DNA of 64,000 nucleotides, from the NCBI GenBank assembly GCA_023614405.1, contig CM042684.1:207706941-207770940 (forward strand), read 5' to 3'. Each line of letters starts with the position of its first letter. The stretch's first letter is position 1. This document shows positions 22,967-33,624 of the stretch, piece by piece. This DNA comes from Avena insularis (Eukaryota > Streptophyta > Magnoliopsida > Poales > Poaceae). The translations under genes were made by a program, and so were the position numbers. The notes under the pieces are model-generated. The model did not search any database and was not told the DNA's origin. It saw only the letters and a list, made by a program, of their open reading frames with translations.

Positions 22967-24274
22967 ATGATGGATAGGCACGGTGAGTCGAGCCAACCAC
23001 CTCCTCAAGAAGAAGAACATGGACCGTACATGACACGTGCAATTCACTTCATCGTCCGATAAGAGTTCCGTGAATGTTGCCAAGCCCTTGAGACACGACA
23101 AGATGAACAATTTGGTGAGACGCAAGCCGAGTTCAAGAACATCGACAACCGCTTTGATGGCCTAGAACGACAAATGCACGCAATGCATCATAACTTTGGC
23201 CATCAAAATGAAGCGCTTCAATGCTCCGTCGCCGAAACAAATGACAATCTTCAACGCCTCATCGATGGAATGGCAAGACCACGTTCATGCGCATCAAGTT
23301 CTTCGCATCGTCACGCACCTCGTCAACAAGATCTTCATGCAAGTGCTCCAACACACAATGATGCCCCCGTGGTTGAAGATGGAAGTTCTTCGAACTATGT
23401 ACCTTCCCCAGGGCACACCGCAACATCAAGCTATGATGGTGATTTATCTTCAAGGCCACGGGCAAGGCAAGAAGCACACCGTCATCACACAAGGGCACTA
23501 TTGATCCAACAAGAGCAACCACAAGAAGAACCGCAAGTGCAACCGCAAGTCTACCACCATCGACCATGACACATACTTGACACAACAAGTGATGACTCCA
23601 ATTTGGAGAATCAAGCTCGTCATCAACGTGAATCTCTCCAAGATCCTCCTCCTCGTCATCAACGTCATGAACGTCCGCACCGCCACCATGGTCATCACGA
23701 GGCGCCTCCTCCACCTCAACAAAACTTGGAGCATCAAGTGATACAAGTTGAGCGACGCCTGCCACGTCAAGAGGCTCATGACCATGATCTTCGCCATGAG
23801 GCCCATGTGCCTAACCAACATCACCAACCAAGGAACGAGCCTCCTCTTCATCATCAACCGCGTCATGAGGCTCCACATCCTCAACAACCTCATGGGGCCC
23901 AAGTGCCTCAACACCGTCAACAACCGTGCCAAGAGCAAGAGAAAGCGCCTCAACAACAATATCAAGAGCAAGCTCCACAACAAGGACGCGAGAACCGAGT
24001 TCAACCTCCCCAACTACAAGATCATCAACAAGGTCACCAAGCTCGTCGCAATGACAACAACGATGAAGAAACATTCGGCAAGCTGAAGTTCACAATGCCC
24101 AAGTTCACCGGATCCAATGACCCCGAAGAGTACCTCTCGTGGGCACTCAAAGTCGATAAGATCTTCCACATGCACAATTATAGCAACGAGAAGATGGTCG
24201 CCATGGCTTTGCTTGAGTTTGATGATTACGCCAACCTTTGGTGGGAACAAGTTCAAGTTGCTCGTGACGCAAGA
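22967..24274 (+). pseudogene. Gypsy A1 gag, N-terminal half
   Basis: It begins with MMDRHGESSQPPPQEE, the start shared by all family A copies. A helical region follows (ALETRQDEQFGETQAEF, NFGHQNEAL). Then comes a long His/Gln/Arg/Pro-rich segment (about 23430-24050) and the first part of the gag core (FTMPKFTGSNDPEEYLSWAL, LWWEQVQVARDAR). An in-frame TAA lies near 23060 and a second stop near 23570 interrupts the H/Q/R-rich part. The gene is cut at 24274 by gypsy A2 and continues at 33033. Confidence 0.85.
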
Positions 24275-25315
24275 TGTTGAGGGCAAACCTCTAGGGTGGC
24301 CTGATCTTTCACGATTCCCTTTCAAATCGAGGATGGAGTGCAGGGAGAGGAGAGGAGGATGAACACGACGAACGCACGCACGAAGAACGCGATGAACACA
24401 CACACACACACAAAACCACGATACACACCAATAGCTCACGCCGACGGTGACCGGTCCAGCGCAATCCCTAGGATTGGCGTTGGGCGGAGGACTCTCTCTT
24501 GAACTGGCACGACGAGATTGGAGACTCGGTGAGATCTTGACGTCTAGGCAAAGGGACACGATGCCTAGGCCTTGTACAACACGGAGGCACGATGCAAACT
24601 CCAACGAGGTTTGGGGATATTGGTGCTCCTTAGTCAAGGAGCATGAGGCAAGAATTAGATAGATCCACAAAGGGGTTTCCACTAATTCCAATATCATGCC
24701 TAGGGTTTACAATGGAGGTGGGGGACTATATATAGACCATCCACTTAAACAGGGGTACTTTAGGAATAAAAGACAAGTTATGGACAGACTAAGGGGTACA
24801 TGGGCCACAGGCCCAACGGCCTTTTCATGCCTGGCGACGGTCGGACCGGAGACTCCGGTGTGGTGGACCGGAGACTCCGGTCTGGGCCGGAGACTCCGGT
24901 CGGTCTCCGGACTGGCCTCCGGAGGGGCCTTCAGATTGTCCCAGCGCCTGGTTCCGGGGGCAGACCGGAGGTGGGTCCGGAGACTCCGGTGTCTTCAGAC
25001 CGGAGACTTTGGCAGGCCGGAGACTCCGGTGTGAGCTGATCGGAGACTCCGGTCTGAGCGGCTCCAGAGGCTCCTGCTTCATGCTCTGCTCCTTGTTCTC
25101 CATCCTTGGGTGCTTGGTGATGTGTCGAAGCTTCGTACCTGATGATGCATAGGGTAGTTGCATGAAGTAGCATGCCATCCAAGGAGGTATCAAATTGGCA
25201 CGAGGAAAGGAGCGAGTTCACCTTAGCTTGTAGGACTTTGGCTCGTGCACGAGTCATTGGTCCACTTGGGGGACTTGTTGGTGTAGATGTAGGAGTCTGT
25301 AGGACGGCCGCATCA
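24275..25315 (-). repeat. 3' LTR of gypsy A2
   Basis: It is 1041 bp, TGTTGAGGGC to GGCCGCATCA on the plus strand. On the element strand the order is: LTR open frame with GPMTRARAKVLQ (to about 24931), palindrome array (25052-24846), TATA box TATATATA (24734-24727), AAACCCTA telo-box-like element (24708-24701), then a conserved 3' half. A (CA)n run lies near 24394-24412. Confidence 0.95.
24846..25052 (-). promoter_or_regulatory. CCGGAGACTCCGG palindrome array, A2 3' LTR U3
   Basis: 13-mers start at 24846, 24868, 24887, then 24977, 25000, 25017 and 25040; five are exact. Spacing within groups is 22, 19 and 23, 17, 23 bp. The array ends about 110 bp upstream of the TATA box. Confidence 0.85.
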
Positions 25316-28300
25316 GCTTCCCTTGGGAAAGAGTCGTCCTCGACTCTTCATGGTTATCATCTTGAACATCTCCATGGTAGGGTGAGAGATCCTTGACATT
25401 AAATGTATTGCTTGCAAGGTACTTGGAGGTCGGTATGTCGATGATGTAGGAGTTGTTGTTGATTCTTTTGAGGACCTTGAAGGGACCATCTCCTCTTGGC
25501 TTGAGCTTGGAGTCACATTCCTTGGGGAAGCGGTCTTTTCTTAGGTGTATCCACACAAGGTCACCTTCTTCAAAGATCATCTCCTTCTTGTCCTTGTTTA
25601 ACCTTGAAGCTTGGCGAAGGACTTGTTGTTCGATAGTAGCTCTTGTTTCTTCATGAAGTTTCTTCATAGCTTGTGCGCATTTCTCAACGTCCATGTTCGT
25701 TCGCTCATGGAGAGGTAGTGGTAGGATGTCGAGTGCGGTGAGGGGCTCGAAAACATAGACGATCATGAATGGACTCATCTTGGTTGTTGAGTGCTTGGCT
25801 CGATTGTAGGCGAACTTGGCGTGTGGGATGCATTCCTCCCAATCCTTCAGGTTTTTCTTGATCAACACACGAAGGAGAGTTCCGAGGCTTCGGTTGACAA
25901 CTTCGGTTTAGCCATCAGTTTGAGGATGTGATGCGGATGAAAAGAGGAGCTTGACGCCGAGCTTGGCCATGAGGGTCTTCCATAAGTAGCTCATGAATTT
26001 GACGTCGCGGTCAGAGACGATTGTCCTTGGCACACCGTGAAGATGGACGATTTCCCTGAAAACAGATTTGCAACATGTGAAGCATCGTCGGTCTTATGGC
26101 ACGGTATGAAGTGTGCCATTTTGGAAAAATGATCCACAACAACAAATATAGAGTCATGACCATGCTTAGATCTAGGTAATCCTAACACGAAATCCATGCA
26201 AATGTCGGACCAAGGTGTATGAGGAATAGGCAATGGCATATAAATACCATAGGGATTAGCTTGTGACTTAGCTTGAACACATGTCGTGCATCGTTGAACG
26301 TAGCGCTCCACGTCACGCTTCATCTTGGGCCAAAAGCAGTGATTGGAGAGCATGTCCAATGTCTTGTCGCGACCAAAGTGGCCCATAAGGCCTCCACCAT
26401 GAGATTCTTGGAGGAGCAAAAGTTGAAGTGACGACTTCGGAATGCATAGCTTGTTTTGTTTAAATAGAAAGCCCTTATACAAATAGAAATCATCAACTCC
26501 TTTGTCATTGGAGCACTTTGCGAAAATTGGTTCGAAGAACGGGTCAAAAGCATACAAAGATTTTATTTCCTCAAGACCCAACACGTTGATTTCAAGTCTC
26601 GTAAGAAGGCTTGTTTGTTTGCGAGACAATGCGTCCGCAACTACATTATCTTTTCCCTTCTTATACTTGACAATGTACGGAAAAGACTCCATGAACTCAA
26701 CCCACTTAGCGTGTCTCTTGCTCAAGTTAGCTTGGCCTTTGAGATATTTCAACGACCCATGGTCGGAATGTATGATAAATTCCTTGGGCCCAAGGTAGTG
26801 TTGCCAAACTTGAAGGACGCGAACTAAGGCAAAAACTTCTTTGTCATAAATCAGATAGTTGAGGCGAGCACCATCAAGTTTCTCGCTATGGTAGGCAATA
26901 GGACGTCCGTTTTTCATAAGGACTCCTCCAATGCCAATACCACTAGCATCGCACTCTATCTCAAAAGTTTTTGTGAAATCCGTTAAAGCAAGGAGAGGTG
27001 CTTCGGTGAGCCTCTTTTTGAGTTCATCAAAAGCTTTTTGTTGTGCTTTGCCCCACACGAAGGTGACATTCCTTTTTGTCAACTCATTGAGAGGACAAGC
27101 AATAGTGGAAAAGGCTTTCACAAAGCGACGATAGAAACCAGCCAACCCATGAAAACTTCGGAGTTCACTCACATTTGTTGGGATGGGCCAATCTCGTATG
27201 TCTTTTACCTTGGAAACATCAACTTCAATTCCCTTCGAAGAAACGACAAATCTAAGAAAAATCAACTTGTATTTAGCAAAAGTGCACTTGGGAAGATTAG
27301 CATAAAGCTTTTCATGTCGAAGGATTTGCAAAACTTCCTTGACATGTGTTATATGGTCCTAAGGTGATTTGCTATTAACAAGAATATCATCGAAATAGAC
27401 AACAACACTTTTTCCAATGAGAGAACGCAAGATATGATTCATTAGGCGCATGAAGGTTGATGGGGCATTAGACAAACCAAAGGGCATAACCAACAATTCA
27501 TAGAGACCAAGTTTGGTCTTGAAGGCGGTTTTCCACTCATCACCTTTAGCCATGCGTATTTGATGGTAACCACTACGAAGATCAATTTTTGAAAAAATAG
27601 TGGCTCCACACAACTCATCAAGCATGTCATCGAGACGTGGCATGGGATGTCGATAACGCACGGTGATAGCATTGATTGGACGGCAGTCCATGCATAATCG
27701 TAACATATCATCCGTCTTTGGAACAAGAATCACGGGTTCGGCACTTGGACTAGTGCTAACTTGGATCAAACCTTTGGAGACGAGTTGGTTGATTTGACGT
27801 TTAATCTCCTTTGTCTCCTCCGGTTTCGTGCGGTAGGCGGCGTGGTTGGGAAGTGGTGCACCGGGGATGAGGTCAATGCGATGTTCGATGCAGCGAAGAG
27901 GAGGTAGTCCATGTGGAAGCTCTTCGGGGAACACATCCTTGAATTCCTGCAAAACACTCATCAAAGATGGAGGAACATTGGTTAATTTGTTAGTTCCTTG
28001 CGCTAGTCCCTTGCAAAGTAGGACATAGTGCAAGATGGATGGGTTGTTCCGAACATCTCTCATCTCACTTTTGGAGGCAAGGAGAACACTCTTAGTTTTT
28101 CCACTCAAATTTGGCTTGTGGCTCTCACTCACTATGAGGTGGTTCTCTCTCTCACCGCTCTTCTCACCAGTAGGTGTTGTGCTTTGCACCCTCGCTAAAG
28201 CCTTTGCATTGTCCGCAATTATTTGGCTAGGAGTCATCGGTTGCAAAACACATGTTTTGTTGAGCCATTTGAAGGTGTATACATTGGTGCGACCATCATG

Positions 28301-28549
28301 TTGAGCAGCCTTGTCAAATTGCCACGGTCGACCAAGAAGCATGTGGCAAACTGTCATAGGAACCACATCACACTCCACCATATCTTTGTAAGGACCAATG
28401 GCGAAGGAGACCGATACGGTATGCTTGATCTTTATGGACCCTTGGTCTTGCACGTGGTAGGGGTGCTTGTGCGGATGGAGGGTGAGGTTGAGATTCTCAC
28501 ACAACTTGGTGCTAGCAAGGTTGTGACAACTCCCTCCGTCAATGATCAC
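25254..28549 (-). pseudogene. Gypsy A2 pol: protease, RT, RNase H, integrase
   Basis: On the minus strand 28549-27359 holds the protease ([12 protein letters not shown]) and RT up to [13 protein letters not shown] nonsense codon follows at about 27360 (SKSP then stop). 27331-25991 holds [13 protein letters not shown], RNase H ([12 protein letters not shown]) and the integrase zinc region ([21 protein letters not shown]) with the first DDE Asp ([11 protein letters not shown]). A one-base frameshift near 26060 and a nonsense codon in the DGQTE motif (near 25911) break the integrase core. 25868-25254 is the integrase C-terminus with [19 protein letters not shown] and [12 protein letters not shown]. 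It ends about 20 codons inside the LTR. Confidence 0.9.
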
Positions 28550-28576
28550 CTTGATAGTTTTGCCATTGATGTTGGC

Positions 28577-30670
28577 TCATGTTTGGAAGATATTGGAGCG
28601 TTGATCTTCATGCTCTTGTGCTTGAGTGGTCAAGATCCTTGTGACGACAAGCGATGGACTTGCATCATGTTCAGACATGAGGAGTTCTTGATTATCTTCC
28701 ACTCGTTGCCTTGCCATTGCTTCCTTGACACGGGCATCAAACTCATCTTCACTCAAGTACTCTTCATCACCATTTTCATGGATGAACAAGACTTTCTTGT
28801 ATCCACATTCAGCCAACTTGTGTCCTTTAACTCCACACTTGTAGCATTCACCATTGAAAGGTGTATCACTTTTTGCTTGCTTTCCACTTGGGGGCAGTTT
28901 TCCTTGAGGGAGTGTGGGCTTGAAGGAAGGCTTGGAGGTACTTGAGGGGCTTCCATTGAAAGTTGTTGGTGTAGTGGGTGAAGCTTGCTTGTAGGTGAAG
29001 TACGTCTTGGGCTTGTTGTACTTGATATCCTCTTGCACTTGACGTTCAGCCTTTGTTGCTATGTGCACAAGATCAACCATGGTGTTGTATGTTTGGAACT
29101 CGACGATGCGCTTGACTGGGTGATTCAAGCCAATAAGGAAACGTGCCATTGTTTGCTCCATTCGTTCATCAATGTTGGCGCGAATCAAATTGAGTTCCAT
29201 TTCCTTGAAGTACTCTTCCACGGTCTTTGTCCCTTGACGAAGCGCTTGAAGGTTGTTGAAGAGGTCACGCGTGTAGTGCGCGGGGACGAACCGAGATCTC
29301 ATGTGAGCCTTCATGTCATGCCAAGTTGTGATTGGCGGCTCTTGTCTTGCATCACGAGCAACTTGAACTTGTTCCCAACAAAGGTTGGCGTAATCATCAA
29401 ACTCAAGCGAAGCCATGGCGACCATCTTCTCGTTGCTATAGTTGTGCATGCGGAAGATCTTGTCGACTTTGAGTGCCCACGAGAGGTATTCTTCGGGGTC
29501 ATTGGATCCAGTGAACTTGGGCATTGTGAAATTTAGCTTGCCAAAAGTTTCTTCATTGTTGCGGTCATTGCAACGAGCTTGGTGACCTTGTTGATGATCT
29601 TGTAGTTGGGAGGGTGGAACTTGGTTCTCGTGTCCTTGTTGCAGAGCTTGCTCTTGGTATTGTTGTTGAGGAGCTTGCTCTTGCTCTTGGCGCGGTTGTT
29701 GACGTGGTTGAGGCGCTTGGGCCTCATGGTGGCGAGGGTGTGGAGCCTCTTGACGCGGTTGATGATGAAGAGGAGGCTCGTTCCTCGGTTGGTGATGTTG
29801 GTTAGGCACATGGGCCTCACGGCGAAGAACATGGTCATGATCCTCTTGACGTGGTGGGCGTCGCTCAACTTGTATCACTTGACGCTCCAAGTTTTGTTGA
29901 TGTGGAGGAGGCGCCTCGTGATGACCATGGTGTCGTTGTTGACGTTCATTACGGTGATGACGAGGAGGGGGATCTTGGAGAGCTTCACGTCGATGACAAG
30001 CTTGATTCTCCAAATTGGAGTCATCACTCGTTGTGTCAAGTATGTGCCGCGGTCGATGGTGGTAGACTTGCGGTTGCACTTGCGGTTGCGCTTGCGGTTC
30101 CTCTTGTGGTTGCTCTTGTTGGATCACTAGTGCCCTTGCGTTATGATGGTATGCTTCTTGCCTTGCTCGTGGCCTTTATGAGAGGTCACCATCATAGCTT
30201 GATGTTGCGGCGTGCCGTGGGGAAGGTATATAGTTCGAAGAGGTTCCATCTTCAACCATGGGGGCATCATTGCGTGTTGGAGCACTTGGAGGTAGATCTT
30301 GTTGCGGAGGTGCATGATGACACGAAGAACTTGAAGAGCTTGAAGCACGTGAACATGGTATTGCCATTCCGTCGATGAGGCGTCGAAGGTTGTCATTTGT
30401 TTCGGTGACGGAGCGTTGAAGCGACTCATTTTGGTGACCGAAGTTGTGATGCATTGCTTGCATTTGCCTTTTGAGGCCATCGAAGCGGTTTTCGATGTTC
30501 TTGAACTTGGCTTGCGTCTCGCCAAATTGTTCATCTTGTCGCGTCTCAAGGGCTTGGCAACATTCATGGAATTCTTGGCGGACGATGAAGTGACTTGCAC
30601 GCGTCATGTATGGACCTTGATCTTCTTCTTGGGGAGGTGGTTGGCTCGTCTCACCGTGCCTATCCATCAT
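28577..30670 (-). pseudogene. Gypsy A2 gag
   Basis: It starts at the family MMDR codon (30670). The N-terminal helical part is followed by a single nonsense codon near 30175, in the same frame as the downstream part, so this is one point change. The region 30127-29550 encodes the H/Q/R/P-rich segment, 29536-29050 the gag core (KFTGSNDPEEYLSWALKV, RQGTKTVEEYFKEMELNL), and near 28830 the zinc knuckle CYKCGVKGHKLAEC. A second nonsense codon near 28575 (after NIFQT) separates gag from protease. Confidence 0.9.
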
Positions 30671-31995
30671 GCAAAACACACAAGTATTGTATATGGAATT
30701 AGAATATGGTGGTGTTAGTCTTGTACCTCACCTTGGGGATTGCACCAAACTAGAAACCACAAGTGAGAGCTATAAGTGTGCAAAGTGGAAATGCAAAGAA
30801 AACTCACACAAAATAAAGAACTAACTCTCAAAAGCTTGTTGGTGGTAGGTTAGGATTGTGGAAAGCCAAAGAACCAACCAAAATAAAAGGGATAGTCAAA
30901 AGTGGGTAAAATCCAACAAAACTAAAGGCAAAGGCAAAGGTCAACAACTCAAAAGGGTGACAGGAACCTACGACTATATACACACATGTGGAGAAAGTTG
31001 GGATTGACACGACTATGAAAATGAGCAAACAAAATGTCCTAACGACGACTAAGCTTGTTGTCGTGCCAATGCAAGGAGAGACCGTGGCTCGTTTGCAAAG
31101 AAGAAAAGTGAGCAACGGATTTGTGCACTTGCCTTGGGAACTCTTATTTCTCTCTTGCTTACAAGCTTTGAGACTCTCTTTGGCAATGGGAGACTATTTT
31201 TCTTTTGCTTTTTCTTTGTATCTTTTCCTTTCTTTTGCCTTTTTTTGCTCTCCCTTGATGCTACCTAGTCACACTTGATATTGCTCTTGCACACTCACTA
31301 TCCAAGAACAAATGCACAATGCTCAAGCAAACACAAGATGAGCCATTCTCATAGGATAGGTACACACAAAGGAAGATAGGGGTTAACAAGGTGACGCAAG
31401 TTATACCTTCTTTGATGATGATGAACTTGGCGTCGGAGGTGCGGGATGATGTTCGTGGCCGTGGTGTCGATGAGCGTGGGGGTTGTCGATGCGGAAGCTT
31501 GTTGTTAGTTGACGACACGCACACGGGCACAAACAAACAAGAAGGAATTAACCAATGCAAGATTAGAGGCAAAAATGTCAAAATCAGGCGTCATGCCAGA
31601 GACTCCGGGGTTTCAGGCCGGAAACTCCGGTCCAGGCTGGAGACTCCGGTGTGGGTAGGCCGGAGACTCCGGTGTAGGCCAGAGACTCCGGTGTGCAGGC
31701 CAGAGACTCCGGTCTGGAGTCAGATCGCGAACTGCTCGTGTTCTTGAGCGGAAAGCCACGCCTTGGGTCCTCAAATCCGCGAAAAATTGGCCAAATTGGG
31801 CTGGGAAAACACAGGATAAAGCTGGACCAACACCTAAAACAAGGTTTGGTCAGATCAAAACCACAAATAACACTCCAAATCAAGATATCGATCCAAAGGC
31901 AAATATGGGCTGTTTTTGGGGATTTTCGAATTTTTGGTGGATAGAAGAAAAATTTGTGGGGAAAATCGTGAGCAACGAAGCTCTTGATACCAATA
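30671..31995 (-). other. A2 leader with primer site and six-copy palindrome array
   Basis: The primer site is 31980-31992 (TGGTATCAAGAGC on the minus strand). Six 13-mers related to CCGGAGACTCCGG start at 31596, 31618, 31637, 31660, 31679 and 31700 (spacing 22, 19, 23, 19, 21); one is exact and five have one change. A pyrimidine-rich stretch at about 31195-31250 is the complement of the purine tract seen in A1 and A4. No gene is supported. Confidence 0.88.
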
Positions 31996-33027
31996 TGTTG
32001 ATGGCAAACCTCTAGGGTGGCCCGATCTTTCACGATTCCCTTTCAAATCGAGGATGGAGTGCGGGGAGAGGAGAGGAGGATGAACACGACGAACGCACGC
32101 ACGAAGAACGCGATGAACACGCATACAAAACCATGATACACACCAATAGCTCACGCCAGCGGTGACCGGTCCGTCGCAATCCCTAGGATCGGTGTCGGGC
32201 GGAGGACTCTCTCTCGAACCGGCACGGCGAGATGGGAGAATCAGTGAGATCTTGACGTCTAGGCAAAGGGACACCGATGCCTAGGCCTTGTACAACACGG
32301 ATGCACAATGCAAACTCCAACGAGGTTTGGGGATATTGGTGCTCCTTAGTCAAGGAGCATGAGGCAAGAATTAGATAGATCCACAAAGGGGTCTCCACTA
32401 ATTCCAATATCATGCCTAGGGTTTACAATGGAGGTGGGGGACTATATATAGACCATCCACTTAAATAGGGGTACTTTAGGAATAAAAGACAAGTTCTGGA
32501 CGGACTAAGGGGTACATGGGCCGCAGGCCCAAAGGCCTTTTCATGCCCGGCGACGGTCGGATCGGAGACTCCGGTGTGGTGGTCCGGAGACTCCGGTCTG
32601 GGCTGGAGACTCCGGTCGGTATCCGGACTAGCCTCCGGAGGGGCCTTCAGATTGTCCTAGCGCCTGGTTCCGGGGGCAGACCAGAGGTGGGTCCGGAGAC
32701 TCCGGTGTCTTCAGGATGGAGACTTTGGCAGGCCAGAGACTCCGGTGTGAGCAGACCGGAGACTCCGGTCTGAGCGGCTCTAGAGGCTCCTGCTTCACGC
32801 TCTGCTCCTTGTTCTCCATCCTTGGGTGCTTGGTGATGTGCCGAAGCTTCGTACCTGATGATGCATAGGGTAGTTGCATGAAGTAACATGCCATCCAAGG
32901 AGGTATCAAATTGGCACAAGGAAAGGAGCGAGTTCACCTTAGCTTGTAGGAGTTTGGCTCGTGCACGAGTCATGGGTCCACTTGGGGGACTTGTTGGTGT
33001 AGAGCATCCGTAGGACGAGCTGCATCA
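31996..33027 (-). repeat. 5' LTR of gypsy A2
   Basis: It is 1032 bp and collinear with 24275-25315. Three exact CCGGAGACTCCGG copies and several variants lie at about 32563-32775. The (CA)n run is shorter than in the 3' LTR, and the LTR open frame with MTRARAKLLQ (32973-32647) is kept. Confidence 0.95.
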
Positions 33028-33032
33028 CAAGA

Positions 33033-33624
33033 CAAGAGCCGCCAATCACAACTTGGCATGACATGAAGGCTCACATGAGATTCTGGTTCGTCCCCATGCA
33101 CTACACGCGTGAGCTCTTCAATAACCTTCAAGCGCTTCGTCAAGGGACAAAGACCGTGGAAGAGTACTTCAAGGAAATGGAACTCAACTTGATTTGCGCC
33201 AACATTGACGAGCGCATGGAGCAAACTATGGCACGCTTCCTTATTGGGTTGAACCACCCAATCAAGCATATCGTTGAAGTTCCAAACATACAACGACATG
33301 GTTGAGCTTGTGCACATCGCAACAAAGGCTGAACGTCAAGTGCAAGAGGATATCAAGTACAACAAGCCCAAGACGTACTTCACCTACAAGCAAGCCTCAA
33401 CCGCTACACCAACAACTTTCAATGGAAGCTCCTCAAGTACCTCCAAGCCTTCCTTCAATCCCACACTTCCTCAAGGAAAACTTCCCCCAAGTGGAAAACA
33501 AACAAAGAGTGATACACCCTTCAACGGTGATGCTATAAGTGTGGAGGCAAAGGACACAAGTCGGCCGAATGTGGAAACAAGAAAGTATTGTTCATCCACG
33601 AGAATGGTGAAGAAGAGTACTTGA
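33033..33624 (+). pseudogene. Gypsy A1 gag, C-terminal half
   Basis: It continues A1 gag after the A2 insertion with EPPITTWHDMKAHMR-like sequence, RQGTKTVEEYFKEMEL and LIGLNHPIKHIVE. A frameshift near 33285 moves the frame. 33300-33530 encodes the linker before the zinc knuckle (SGKQTKSDTPFNG), and an indel near 33530 destroys the first cysteine region of the CCHC knuckle. The pol frame then takes over from 33588. Confidence 0.87.

Larger units (their letters stand above)
24275..33027 (-). mobile_element. Gypsy A2, complete, nested in A1 gag
   Basis: This 8.75-kb family A element on the minus strand has LTRs at 24275-25315 and 31996-33027 and a perfect 5-bp target duplication CAAGA (24270-24274 and 33028-33032). 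It carries gag, PR, RT, RH and IN in one frame order, broken by at least four nonsense codons and a frameshift. The first ~265 bp of the two LTRs differ at about 6% of positions by eye, so it is not a recent insertion. Its arrays use the CCGGAGACTCCGG motif while its host A1 uses GCGGTACTACCGC. Confidence 0.96.
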
